Shown here: one piece after another, positions 8,928-17,761 of the stretch | How the letters are laid out: every line of letters begins with the position of its first letter | Position numbering within the stretch: the first letter of the stretch is position 1 | Assembly: GCF_006459125.1 (NCBI RefSeq) | Contig: NZ_CP041070.1 | Location: 1,116,001-1,180,000, forward strand | Length of the DNA: 64,000 nt | From: Halarcobacter anaerophilus | GTDB lineage: Bacteria > Campylobacterota > Campylobacteria > Campylobacterales > Arcobacteraceae | Direction of reading: 5' to 3' | The notes under the pieces: model-generated | What the model was told of the DNA's origin: nothing | Database searches by the model: none | What the model saw: only the letters and a program-made list of their open reading frames with translations | Position numbers and translations under genes: made by a program

Positions 8928-11501
8928 ATGAGTTTATTAGCTACTTATAAAGCACATACAGAAGAAAGAATAGAAGAGGGTGGATTGCCTCCGTTAGCTT
9001 TAACAGCTGAGCAAACAGCAGAGCTTGTTGAACTATTAAAAGCAAATCCAGTAGAAGAAACTGAATATTGTTTAGACTTATTTAAAAACAGAATCAATCC
9101 GGGTGTTGATGATGCAGCATATGTAAAAGCTGCTTTTTTGAATGATATTGTACAAGGAAATGTTACATGTTCTGTAATTTCTAAAGCAGATGCTATAGAA
9201 ATTTTAGGAACTATGATGGGTGGATTTAACGTTACACCTCTAATTGAAGCATTAAAAGTTGAAGAAGTTGCTGAATTAGCTGCTACTCAATTAAAAAACA
9301 CTATTTTAGTATATGATGCTTTTAATGACGTAAAAGAGTTAATGGACTCTGGAAATGCAAAAGCTAAAGAGATTATTGAGTCTTGGGCTAATGCAGAGTG
9401 GTTTACAAACAAACCTGCTTTAGAAGAAGAAATTAAATTAACTGTTTACAAAATCCCTGGTGAAACAAACACAGATGATTTATCTCCTGCAACAGTAGCA
9501 TTTACTAGACCTGATATCCCGTTACACGCAACTGCAATGTTACAATCAAGAATGGAAAAACCACTTGAAACAATGGCAAAACTTAAAGAAAAAGGTAATC
9601 CTTTAGCTTACGTTGGAGATGTTGTCGGTACAGGTTCATCAAGAAAATCAGGTATTAACTCTGTTCAATGGCACATGGGTAGAGATATCCCGGGTGTTCC
9701 AAATAAAAGAACAGGCGGTGTAGTTATTGGTTCTATTATTGCTCCGATTTTCTTTAATACAGCAGAAGATTCAGGGTGTTTACCTGTTGTAGCTCCTGTT
9801 GATGAATTAGAAACAGGTGATGAAATTGTATTAAAACCTTATGCAGGTGTAATTGAAAAAAACGGAAAAGTTGTTTCTGAATTTAAACTTTCTCCAAATA
9901 CTCTAACAGATGAAATGAGAGCAGGAGGAAGAATTCCTCTAATTATCGGTAAAGGACTAACTGCAAAAGCTAGAGAAGCTTTAGGTTTAGGTGCTTCTGA
10001 TATGTTTATTGCTCCTGAGCAACCTGAAGATAACGGTAAAGGTTATAGTCAAGCTCAAAAAATGGTAGGTAGAGCTTGTGGAATTGAAGGTGTAAAACCT
10101 GGAATGTATGTTGAACCGATTGCAACTACTGTTGGTTCTCAAGATACAACAGGACCTATGACAAGAGATGAGATCAAAGAGCTTGCTGCATTATCATTCG
10201 GTGCAGATATGGTTATGCAATCTTTCTGTCACACAGCTGCTTATCCAAAACCTGCGGATATTAATTTAAGACACACTTTACCTGACTTTATTAACTCAAG
10301 AGGCGGTGTTACATTAAAACCTGGTGACGGTGTTATTCACTCATGGTTAAACAGACTTTGTTTACCTGATACAGTAGGAACAGGTGGAGATTCACATACA
10401 AGATTTCCTATAGGTATCTCATTCCCTGCAGGATCTGGACTTATCGCATTTGCAGCCGTTACAGGTATGATGCCTTTAACAATGCCTGAATCAGTGCTTG
10501 TTAAATTTAAAGGTGAAATGCAACCTGGAATTACTTTAAGAGACCTTGTAAATGCAATTCCTTATTATGCAATCAAACAAGGATTGTTAACAGTTCCTAA
10601 GAAAAACAAAAAAAATATCTTTGCAGGTAAAATTATTGAGATTCAAGGATTACCTGATCTTAAAGTTGAGCAAGCATTTGAATTATCTGATGCATCGGCA
10701 GAAAGATCTGCGGCAGCTTGTTCTGTTCAATTAGATAAAGAACCGATTATTGAATATTTAAGTTCAAATATTGCATTAATCGAAAAAATGATTGAAGAGG
10801 GTTATGAAGATAAAAGAACTCTTCAAAGAAGAGCTGACAAAATGAAAGAGTGGTTGGCAAATCCTGAATTAATTCAACCTGATGCCGATGCAGAGTATGC
10901 AGCAGTTATTGAAATTGATTTAAATGATGTTAAAGAGCCTATTTTAGCTTGTCCAAACGATCCTGATGATGTTGCTACTTTATCTGAAATTTTAGCAGAT
11001 GATTCAAGACCAAAAAATATCGATGAAGTATTCGTTGGTTCTTGTATGACAAATATCGGTCTATTTAGAGCTTTAGGTGAAGTTCTTAAAGGTGAAGGTG
11101 TAGCACCTGCTAAATTATGGGTTGCTCCTCCAACAAAAATGGATGAAGCACAATTAACTGAAGAGGGATATTATTCAATTTTTGCAGCAGCAGGTGCAAG
11201 AATAGAAATTCCTGGATGTTCTTTATGTATGGGTAACCAAGCTCAAGTAAACGAAGGTGCTGTTGTATTTAGTACAAGTACAAGAAACTTTGATAACAGA
11301 CTTGGTAAAAACTCAAAAGTATACTTAGGTTCAGCAGAAGTTGCAGCAGTTGCGGCACTTCTTGGAAGACTTCCAAGTGTTGAAGAGTATATGAAAATTG
11401 TACCTCAAAAAATTACTGAGAAAAACAGAGACGGAGTTTATAAATATCTTAACTTTAACAAAGTTACTCCAGAGCAACTAACTAATTTAGTTCATTCTTA
11501 A
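8928..11501 (+). CDS. acnB: Aconitate hydratase B / 2-methylisocitrate dehydratase
   Basis: 857 residues from the ATG at 8928. An ATG two codons earlier (8922) directly abuts the TAGGAG at 8916-8921, so the second ATG has the correct spacing. The protein starts [14 protein letters not shown] like other AcnB N-terminal HEAT-like domains. The aconitase swivel domain (about residues 165-300) precedes the catalytic part, the AcnB order. Fe-S ligands are visible in [20 protein letters not shown] and [12 protein letters not shown]. The enzyme interconverts citrate and isocitrate in the (reductive or oxidative) TCA cycle and binds a labile [4Fe-4S] cluster. Monocistronic, closed by a strong terminator. 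Confidence 0.97.
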   Translation: MSLLATYKAHTEERIEEGGLPPLALTAEQTAELVELLKANPVEETEYCLDLFKNRINPGVDDAAYVKAAFLNDIVQGNVTCSVISKADAIEILGTMMGGFNVTPLIEALKVEEVAELAATQLKNTILVYDAFNDVKELMDSGNAKAKEIIESWANAEWFTNKPALEEEIKLTVYKIPGETNTDDLSPATVAFTRPDIPLHATAMLQSRMEKPLETMAKLKEKGNPLAYVGDVVGTGSSRKSGINSVQWHMGRDIPGVPNKRTGGVVIGSIIAPIFFNTAEDSGCLPVVAPVDELETGDEIVLKPYAGVIEKNGKVVSEFKLSPNTLTDEMRAGGRIPLIIGKGLTAKAREALGLGASDMFIAPEQPEDNGKGYSQAQKMVGRACGIEGVKPGMYVEPIATTVGSQDTTGPMTRDEIKELAALSFGADMVMQSFCHTAAYPKPADINLRHTLPDFINSRGGVTLKPGDGVIHSWLNRLCLPDTVGTGGDSHTRFPIGISFPAGSGLIAFAAVTGMMPLTMPESVLVKFKGEMQPGITLRDLVNAIPYYAIKQGLLTVPKKNKKNIFAGKIIEIQGLPDLKVEQAFELSDASAERSAAACSVQLDKEPIIEYLSSNIALIEKMIEEGYEDKRTLQRRADKMKEWLANPELIQPDADAEYAAVIEIDLNDVKEPILACPNDPDDVATLSEILADDSRPKNIDEVFVGSCMTNIGLFRALGEVLKGEGVAPAKLWVAPPTKMDEAQLTEEGYYSIFAAAGARIEIPGCSLCMGNQAQVNEGAVVFSTSTRNFDNRLGKNSKVYLGSAEVAAVAALLGRLPSVEEYMKIVPQKITEKNRDGVYKYLNFNKVTPEQLTNLVHS

Positions 11502-11509
11502 AAAACAGG

Positions 11510-11540
11510 ATATAAAGAGGGTTTCCCCTCTTTATATTTC
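11510..11540 (+). terminator. Rho-independent terminator of acnB
   Basis: Perfect 12-bp stem ATATAAAGAGGG (11510-11521) with CCCTCTTTATAT (11526-11537), loop TTTC, followed by a short T-rich run. It lies 9 bp after the acnB stop. Confidence 0.85.
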
Positions 11541-11592
11541 TTCTAAATCTTTACTTTTACGTAACAATTAACTATAATAATTAATTTATCTT

Positions 11593-11608
11593 ATGAATTT
11601 TCATTCAT
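11593..11608. promoter_or_regulatory. Putative H2-regulon operator 1 (tetR-hupUV promoter)
   Basis: ATGAAT-TTTC-ATTCAT, a perfect 6-4-6 inverted repeat 55 bp before the tetR start. A TATAAT lies on each side (11573-11578 and 11627-11632), so the site falls in the -35 region of one possible promoter or just downstream of the other. The same motif recurs before hydA1, hydA2 and hypB. Autoregulation by the TetR protein is inferred. Confidence 0.6.
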
Positions 11609-11663
11609 GCTTAATAGTTTTAATAATATAATTAAAAATAAAACTTAACATTAAGGATAGATT

Positions 11664-12257
11664 TTGTCAACAAAAGAGGAAAAAAAGAACAACATAATTG
11701 AAAACTCTTTAAAGCTGTTTTCAAAAAACGGTTTTTATAATACAACGATTCCTGATATAGCAAAATCAATGAAGATGAGTGTCGGTAATATGTATAATTA
11801 CTTTAAGTCAAAAGAGGAGTTAGCAAAATATGCTATTAAATACTCGACAAATATTTTGGCAAAAGAGTTAAAAACTATAAATCAGATGAATATCTCTTCA
11901 AAAGAAAAAATATATCTATTTACAGAAAAATATTTAGAAAATGTAAAAAAATCTCCGGAAGTTATTGAATATTTTTTAAGAGTATATCTTTCAAACAGAG
12001 AAGTCTTTGCAAAAGGATGTGAAGGTTTTTTATGTGTTAGCGAATTTGTTACCGAAGTAATGATTTTACTTGATGAAGGTGCATCAAATAAAGAGTTTAG
12101 ACAACAAGATTTTTTTCCTGCATTTGCAGTAATAATGGGTGCTCTTGGAGGATTTGCTTTTCTTTCGGGAGAAAAAGTTTTAGAAAAAGATATTATGGAA
12201 TATTCAGATGAAGTTGCAGAAAATATCTATAGAGCACTTAAGTATGAAGAAGGATAA
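11664..12257 (+). CDS. TetR-family transcriptional regulator of the hydrogenase region
   Basis: 197 residues, TTG start at 11664 preceded by AAGGAT. Residues 7-55 form a TetR helix-turn-helix (IIENSLKLFSKNGFYNTTIP, then IAKSMKMSVGNMYNYFKSKEEL). The remaining all-helical domain should dimerise and bind a ligand; it contains two cysteines (119 and 124) four residues apart. The gene overlaps the hupU-like gene by 14 bp and so is translationally coupled to it. An inverted repeat that recurs at three other hydrogenase promoters lies upstream. Inference: it is the local repressor or switch of the hydrogenase/hyp regulon. The effector is unknown and nothing in the sequence identifies it. Confidence 0.88.
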   Translation: MSTKEEKKNNIIENSLKLFSKNGFYNTTIPDIAKSMKMSVGNMYNYFKSKEELAKYAIKYSTNILAKELKTINQMNISSKEKIYLFTEKYLENVKKSPEVIEYFLRVYLSNREVFAKGCEGFLCVSEFVTEVMILLDEGASNKEFRQQDFFPAFAVIMGALGGFAFLSGEKVLEKDIMEYSDEVAENIYRALKYEEG

Positions 12258-13140
12258 AAAACCAAAAGTCTTGTGGCTTCAAGCCATAACTTGCAATGGG
12301 AATACGCACTCTTTTTTAAGTGCAAATAATAATAGAATGAGACTATTTTTAAATAGTTTCGATTTGATTTATCATCCCTCATTAACTACAGATATTACAA
12401 TTAAAGAGATTATTGAAAAAAAAATTAACTTTGATTTTTTATTAGTTGAAGGGGCAATTTCCTCAAACAAAGAATTTTTCTCTATTTCAGGATATTCTCC
12501 CTATGAAATGCTTAATATTTTAGTTAAAAGAACAAAATATCTTATAGCCGTAGGCTCTTGCGCTTCTTACGGAGGTTTACATGCAAAGTTTGAACAAAAT
12601 AGCGATATACAAGGTATAGGAGACTCTTTAAGTGCCGAAAATCTTTATATCTTAAAACATCCAGTTGTAAATCTTACTGGGTGTCCTGCCCATCCCGAAT
12701 GGATAATCCAAACTCTTTTTTCCCTTAAAGATTACGGAAAAATGGCTTTAGATGAAAAAGGAAGACCAAAAGAGTTATATTATGGATTGGCTCATCACGG
12801 CTGTACGAGAAATGAATATTTTGAATGGAAAGTTGAAGTTAAACATTTTGGCTTAAAAGAGGGATGTCTTTTTTACGAACAAGGCTGTAGAGGACCAATG
12901 ACTCATTCAAATTGTAATAAAATATTATGGAATGACGTAAGTACTAAAACAAGAGCAGGAATGCCTTGTATAGGATGTACGGAATTTGATTTTCCAAGAG
13001 AAAATATGCTAGAAACCAAAAAAAATATAGGTATTCCAAATGAAGTTCCTTTAGAAGTAAGTAAAAGAGCATACTTGTCTCTAACTGGTGTTGCAAAAAC
13101 ATTTAAAATAGGAAGACTTAATAAAAAACTTATAGATTAA
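12244..13140 (+). CDS. hupU: Cytosolic [NiFe] hydrogenase small subunit, HupU-like (group 2 type)
   Basis: 298 residues from ATG 12244, which puts the first cluster motif at residue 17 as in group 2 proteins. An in-frame ATG at 12208 is an alternative. There is no Tat signal and no C-terminal membrane helix, so the protein should be cytosolic. Fe-S residues: Cys17 with Asn20 in place of the usual second Cys (CNGN), VGSCASYGG, TGCPAHP for the proximal cluster; HHGC and GCLFYEQGCRGP for the distal; SNC and CIGC for the medial cluster. The symbol follows the H2-sensing HupU/HoxB proteins, but a catalytic group 2 role is not excluded. It sits between a TetR gene (14-bp overlap) and its large subunit (18-bp gap). 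Confidence 0.85.
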   Translation: MKKDKKPKVLWLQAITCNGNTHSFLSANNNRMRLFLNSFDLIYHPSLTTDITIKEIIEKKINFDFLLVEGAISSNKEFFSISGYSPYEMLNILVKRTKYLIAVGSCASYGGLHAKFEQNSDIQGIGDSLSAENLYILKHPVVNLTGCPAHPEWIIQTLFSLKDYGKMALDEKGRPKELYYGLAHHGCTRNEYFEWKVEVKHFGLKEGCLFYEQGCRGPMTHSNCNKILWNDVSTKTRAGMPCIGCTEFDFPRENMLETKKNIGIPNEVPLEVSKRAYLSLTGVAKTFKIGRLNKKLID

Positions 13141-13158
13141 GTTTTAAAAAGAGAAAAC

Positions 13159-14514
13159 ATGAGAACAGTTGATATAGTTGAAAGAATAGAGGGTGAAGCC
13201 AAATTAGTTTGCACTTGGGATGATAAGATTATCACAAATGCACAAATAGAGTTTTTAAATTTTAGAGGTTTTGAATATATTTTGGAAAAAAAAGCTCCCC
13301 TTGATGCTTTGATTTACACCCCTAGAATTTGCGGAATCTGTGGACAGGCACATCTAAAAGCAACTGTTGAAGTTCTGGAAAATATTTATAAAAATCTTAA
13401 TTACGAAATAGAATTGACAAATAAAGCAAAACTTTTAAGAGAAATAGGTTTGAATATCGAGATTATAGATTCTCATATTAAATGGTTTTATATGTTTATA
13501 ATGCCCGATATTACTGCTTTGTCTTCAAAAGATTTTAGTTCTTATAAACCTTTAAAAGGTGAGAAATGGCTTAAATCTTCATTTATTACCAGTGAAATTA
13601 TAAAATCATTAGCAATAATAGGAGGTCAGTGGCCTCATACTTCTTATATGGTTCCAGGCGGGGTAGTTAGTGATCCGACTCTGTTAGATTTAACTACTAT
13701 GAAAAATTATTTAGATAGTGCAATAAACTTTTTTGAAGATGATTTTGCAGGTGTGTGTATTGACGATTATCTTAGTTTTTCAAAAGCCGAAGATCTTGAT
13801 AAAATAGGCAAAGATTTAAAAGATTTTATTGATTTGTGTTTTGAGCACGGTTTTGACAAAATAGGTAAAAGTTATAACAGACATTTAGTTCTTTCAAGCA
13901 CCGAACTTTTTAAAGTAGGGAAAAGTAATAAAAGAGTTATAAACAGAGTTGATTTAGAAAGAATTGAAGAGAGCTGTGAATATACTTTTAATATTGATAA
14001 AAACAAACAGTCTAAAGAAGCATATACATGGGCTAAAAATGTAAGATATGCCGATAACTTTTTTGAAACGGGACCTTTATCCAGAGCAGTTATTTCAAAA
14101 AGAGCTTTTATCTCAAAACTTCATGAAAAGTTTGAAGATTCTGTTTTAACTAGAGTAATGGCAAGAATGGACGAGTTTGTTCATCTATTGTATATAACAA
14201 AAAATCTAATCTCAAAAATCGATATAAGCGAAGAATCTTTTGTAAAACCTAAAATTTCGTTAAATGAAATAAAAAATGCAGAAGCCAAATCAGTTGTAGA
14301 AGCAAGCAGGGGTTCTTTATTCCACGATATATCAATAAAAGACGGGAAAATCAGTAAATACAATGTTATTACTCCTACAGTTTGGAATTTGGGTCCTGGA
14401 AATAAAAGTGAACCTTCAGTTGCACAAAAAGCAATTATAGGATTGGATTCAATCGAAAAAGCTGAAATTACTTTAAGAAGTTTTGATATCTGTTCTGTTT
14501 GTACTACACACTAA
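13159..14514 (+). CDS. hupV: Cytosolic [NiFe] hydrogenase large subunit, HupV-like, no C-terminal extension
   Basis: 451 residues, shorter than the 576-578 of HydB1/HydB2 below. The N-terminal Ni-site motif is RICGICGQAH (about residues 56-65). The C-terminal one is FDICSVCTTH, after which the protein stops at once. The four Ni/Fe cysteines are intact, but the usual Pro of DPCxxC is Ile, and there is no C-terminal peptide for an endopeptidase to remove. Absence of that peptide is a known trait of H2-sensing hydrogenases (HupV/HoxC). It is the last gene of the tetR-hupU-hupV operon. Known sensors signal through a histidine kinase (HupT/HoxJ); none is nearby, so the output partner here may be the TetR protein (inference). 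Confidence 0.87.
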   Translation: MRTVDIVERIEGEAKLVCTWDDKIITNAQIEFLNFRGFEYILEKKAPLDALIYTPRICGICGQAHLKATVEVLENIYKNLNYEIELTNKAKLLREIGLNIEIIDSHIKWFYMFIMPDITALSSKDFSSYKPLKGEKWLKSSFITSEIIKSLAIIGGQWPHTSYMVPGGVVSDPTLLDLTTMKNYLDSAINFFEDDFAGVCIDDYLSFSKAEDLDKIGKDLKDFIDLCFEHGFDKIGKSYNRHLVLSSTELFKVGKSNKRVINRVDLERIEESCEYTFNIDKNKQSKEAYTWAKNVRYADNFFETGPLSRAVISKRAFISKLHEKFEDSVLTRVMARMDEFVHLLYITKNLISKIDISEESFVKPKISLNEIKNAEAKSVVEASRGSLFHDISIKDGKISKYNVITPTVWNLGPGNKSEPSVAQKAIIGLDSIEKAEITLRSFDICSVCTTH

Positions 14515-14720
14515 TATATGTTTCTTTAAGTAACAAATAAAAAATAAATTTTTTCTTAAAATATAATACTATAAGATTATATTTAAATAGGATAAATTTA
14601 CTCAACTTTCTGTATAGCAGATAAAATAACCCTTTCAATAAAAAAACAATATAAACTTAAAATTATATTAAGATCAGTGCTTTTTCATTAGTTTTATTTA
14701 TTAAGTTTAGCTTAAGTGCC

Positions 14721-14740
14721 TAATAGATAATTTTCTATTA
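14721..14740. repeat. Inverted repeat in the hydA1 promoter region
   Basis: TAATAGA-TAATTT-TCTATTA, a perfect 7-6-7 inverted repeat five bases before the shared operator at 14746. It covers the expected -35/-10 region (TATTAT at 14736-14741). It could be a second binding site or chance in AT-rich DNA. The rest of the 269-bp gap 14515-14783 is AT-rich with no gene visible; another TATAAT is near 14563. Confidence 0.35.
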
Positions 14741-14745
14741 TTAAT

Positions 14746-14761
14746 AAATGAATGTTCATTT
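14746..14761. promoter_or_regulatory. Putative H2-regulon operator 2 (hydA1 promoter)
   Basis: AAATGAA-TG-TTCATTT, a perfect 7-2-7 inverted repeat, 22 bp before the hydA1 start and immediately after a TATTAT -10-like box. It shares the ATGAA...TTCAT core with sites 1, 3 and 4. A protein bound here would cover the transcription start. Confidence 0.62.
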
Positions 14762-14783
14762 AAATAAGACAAAGGAGATATGC

Positions 14784-16025
14784 ATGGCTGATTCGCATGA
14801 CATGGTAAAAAAAGTTTTTACCACAAATTCTGCAAGAGTCGAAACAAATAAGGGTGATGCTTATTATGACTCGCTTTTTGAAAAAGCGAAGTTGAGATTA
14901 AAAGCATTAAAAAAACAACGACCTCTTAAAGATATCGATATGATGGATATTGTTGAGAGTGAAGGGGTAAATAGAAGGGATTTTATGAAATGGGCAAGTG
15001 CAACAACAGCTACATTGATGCTGCCGCCTATGTTTACTCCGTTGGTTGCCGAAGCTACTGAACTTATGAACAGAGTTCCGGTTGTTTGGATAGAGTTGCA
15101 AGATTGTGCAGGAAATTCAGAAGCACTTCTTAGAAGTTCTGCTCCTACAGTTGATGATTTGATTTTTGACGTATTAAGTTTGGAGTTCCATGAAACTATT
15201 ATGGCAGCATCTGGACATCAGGCAGATGCACAACTAGAAGATGCTATTGAGCATTTTAAAGGTAAATATCTACTTTTTGTTGAAGGTGCAATTCCAACAG
15301 CAATGAATGGTCAATACGGAACAATAGGTGCAAGCGGTGAAACTTTTCAAGAACACTTAGAAAGACTCTCTAAAGATGCTGCTGCCGTTGTTGCAGTAGG
15401 TACCTGTGCTACCTTTGGAGGTATTCCTGCGGCTGCTCCAAATCCAACGGGTGCTGTTGGTGTTATGAATATTGTTAAAGGTAAACCTGTAATCAATATT
15501 CCTGCCTGTCCTGCGAATCCTGCTAATATGGTCGGTGTTGTTCTTCATTATGTATTAACAGGGCAAATTCCCGAATTAGACTCTCTTCTTAGACCTAAAT
15601 TTGCATTTGGTTACAGAATTCATGACAATTGTGAGAGAAGGGCTCACTTTGATGCGGGTGAATTTGTTGAAGAGTGGGGAGATCATGGAGCGCAAAACAA
15701 TTTCTGTTTATATAAAGTAGGGTGTAAAGGTCCTATGACTTTTAATAACTGTTCTATTATAAGATATAACGAAGGTGCAAACTGGCCTGTAGGTGTGGGT
15801 AGAGGATGTATCGGGTGTTCGGAACCTGATTTTTGGGATAAATATGCGTATGAAAGACCAATGGCTGATGCAAATATTAAAGCTCCTACAGGAGGAGTTG
15901 AAAAAACAGTTGATCAATTCGGTCTGGGTTTATTAACTGCAACAACTATCGGTATAGGTGTACATGCCGTTACAAGTGCAATGGTCGGTAAAAAAACAGT
16001 TCATACTAAAGATGGAGAAGAGTAA
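14784..16025 (+). CDS. hydA1: Membrane-bound [NiFe] uptake hydrogenase small subunit 1 (atypical CxxN proximal motif)
   Basis: 413 residues from ATG 14784, placed 6 bp after AAAGGAG; an upstream in-frame ATG at 14748 lies inside the operator and is rejected. A Tat signal (NRRDFMKW, then a hydrophobic stretch) appears only after about 60 charged residues. A C-terminal helix (about 385-405) anchors it in the membrane. The proximal-cluster motif is DCAGNSEA (Cys108, Asn111), where the paralogue HydA2 has ECTGCSES, so one of four Cys ligands is Asn. The others (GTCATFGG, PACPANP) are present, as are distal (HDNC, NFCLYKVGCKGP) and medial (NNC, GCIGC) ligands. It should pass electrons from HydB1 to cytochrome HydC1 at the periplasmic face. 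Its stop overlaps the hydB1 start. Confidence 0.92.
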   Translation: MADSHDMVKKVFTTNSARVETNKGDAYYDSLFEKAKLRLKALKKQRPLKDIDMMDIVESEGVNRRDFMKWASATTATLMLPPMFTPLVAEATELMNRVPVVWIELQDCAGNSEALLRSSAPTVDDLIFDVLSLEFHETIMAASGHQADAQLEDAIEHFKGKYLLFVEGAIPTAMNGQYGTIGASGETFQEHLERLSKDAAAVVAVGTCATFGGIPAAAPNPTGAVGVMNIVKGKPVINIPACPANPANMVGVVLHYVLTGQIPELDSLLRPKFAFGYRIHDNCERRAHFDAGEFVEEWGDHGAQNNFCLYKVGCKGPMTFNNCSIIRYNEGANWPVGVGRGCIGCSEPDFWDKYAYERPMADANIKAPTGGVEKTVDQFGLGLLTATTIGIGVHAVTSAMVGKKTVHTKDGEE

Positions 16026-17761
16026 TGAGTAAACATGTAGTAATAGATCCGATAACAAGGATAGAAGGACACTTAAGAATTGAAGCAGTTATTGATGAAA
16101 ATAATGTGATAAAAGAGGCTTTTAGTTCTTCTACAATGTTCAGAGGGATTGAAGAGATTCTAAAAGGCAGAGATCCTAGAGACTGCGGTCTTTTGGCTAT
16201 GAGAATCTGTGGCGTTTGTACAGGTACTCATTATCAAAGAAGTATAGAAGCCGTTGAACATGCTTTTGGTGTAACAATTCCAAAAAATGCAAGACTTGTA
16301 AGAAATTTAATGCAAGGTGCTTTATATTTGCATGATCATATTGTTCACTTTTATCATCTTCATGCACTTGATTGGGTTGATATTACAAAAGCTTTGGAAG
16401 CAGATCCTAAAAAAGCAGTCGAAGAAGCACAAAAATGGGCTAAAATAGCAGGAACCAGAGCTTGGAATGCAAGTGAAGACAACTATAAAGAGGTTCAAGA
16501 CAGAGTAACAAAATATGTAAAACAAGGAAGACTTGGTGTATTTGGAAATGCTTACTGGGGAAGCAAAGCTTATAAACTAACTCCTGAGCAGAATTTAATA
16601 GGTCTTTCTCACTATTTAGATGCACTTGACTTACAAAGAAGAATTGCAAAAGCTCAAGCAATTTTCGGAGGTAAAAACCCCCATCCACAATCAATAGTAG
16701 TAGGTGGAGTAACTTGTGTTCAAGATATTAAAAATCCTGCAAGAATTGCAGAGTTTAAAGATATTATCCAATTAGCACAGAAATTTACTAAACAAGCATA
16801 CCTTCCTGATGTATATATGGCTGGAACAATGTATGCGGATGAAGCTTTAGCAGGTGTTGGAGGCGGTTTAGGAAACTTTATGTGTTACGGTGATTTTAAT
16901 CTTGATGATACACCGTTTTACGAAGCAAAAAAACTTTTCCCAAGTGGAATCGTATTAAACAAAGATTTATCAAAAGTTTATGATTTAGATCAATCAAAAA
17001 TTACAGAAGACGTAACACACTCTTGGTATGAAGGAAATGATAATCTTCACCCCTTTGATGGGAAAACAAATCCTAACTATACAGGTTTTAAAGAGAAAAA
17101 AGAGGGTATTGCATATTTAGATACGGATAAAAAATACTCTTGGATAAAATCTCCGCTTTATGACGATCAAAGAATGGAAGTAGGTCCACTTGCAAGAATG
17201 ATAGTCGGAGTTGCCAGAGGAGATGAAAGAATTACAAAATATGTAACTACCTTTTTGAAAAACGGAAATCTTCCTACAAAAGTTTTATTCTCAACAGTAG
17301 GAAGAACGGCAGGTCGTGCTATTGAAAGTGAAATGATGGCAGATGTGATAATTCAATGGTGTGACGAATTAGCCGCAAACGTGGCAGCAGGTGATTTATC
17401 TACTTGGACAGAGTTTGATTTTGACAAAGTATCAAAAGATGCTCAAGGTTACGGAATGGCAGAAGCTCCAAGAGGTAGTTTGGGGCACTGGGTTAAAATA
17501 AAAGACGGAAAAGTCGTAAATTATCAAGCAGTTGTTCCTTCAACTTGGAATGCGGCACCAAAAGATTATAAAAATAGAATGGGAGCTTATGAAGCTTCAT
17601 TGGTAGGAACAAAAGTGGTTGACCCTGATCAACCTTTGGAAATTATTAGAACAGTGCATAGTTTTGACCCTTGTATTGCTTGTGCAGTTCATATTGTAGA
17701 TACAAAAGGTAAAGAACTTGCGGTATATAAAGTAGATCCATTAGGAGGATGCCGTGCCTAA
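16025..17761 (+). CDS. hydB1: [NiFe] uptake hydrogenase large subunit 1
   Basis: 578 residues. Starts HVVIDPITRIEGHLRIEAV, the large-subunit signature. Ni-binding motifs are RICGVCTGTH (about 60-69) and SFDPCIACAVH followed by a C-terminal tail of about 22 residues (IVDTKGKELAVYK...) that a HydD-type protease removes after the His once the Ni-Fe site is complete. The protein carries no signal of its own and is exported by riding on the Tat signal of HydA1. It oxidises H2 at the periplasmic side (group 1b-like by overall architecture). The start abuts the hydA1 stop (ATGA-type coupling) and the end overlaps hydC1 by 8 bp. Confidence 0.96.
   Translation: MSKHVVIDPITRIEGHLRIEAVIDENNVIKEAFSSSTMFRGIEEILKGRDPRDCGLLAMRICGVCTGTHYQRSIEAVEHAFGVTIPKNARLVRNLMQGALYLHDHIVHFYHLHALDWVDITKALEADPKKAVEEAQKWAKIAGTRAWNASEDNYKEVQDRVTKYVKQGRLGVFGNAYWGSKAYKLTPEQNLIGLSHYLDALDLQRRIAKAQAIFGGKNPHPQSIVVGGVTCVQDIKNPARIAEFKDIIQLAQKFTKQAYLPDVYMAGTMYADEALAGVGGGLGNFMCYGDFNLDDTPFYEAKKLFPSGIVLNKDLSKVYDLDQSKITEDVTHSWYEGNDNLHPFDGKTNPNYTGFKEKKEGIAYLDTDKKYSWIKSPLYDDQRMEVGPLARMIVGVARGDERITKYVTTFLKNGNLPTKVLFSTVGRTAGRAIESEMMADVIIQWCDELAANVAAGDLSTWTEFDFDKVSKDAQGYGMAEAPRGSLGHWVKIKDGKVVNYQAVVPSTWNAAPKDYKNRMGAYEASLVGTKVVDPDQPLEIIRTVHSFDPCIACAVHIVDTKGKELAVYKVDPLGGCRA

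Noticed and set aside
12208-12243. Upstream in-frame ATG of the hupU-like gene
   Set aside because: It would add 12 residues with no family counterpart; the ATG at 12244 places the first Fe-S Cys at residue 17 as in related proteins. Kept as an alternative.
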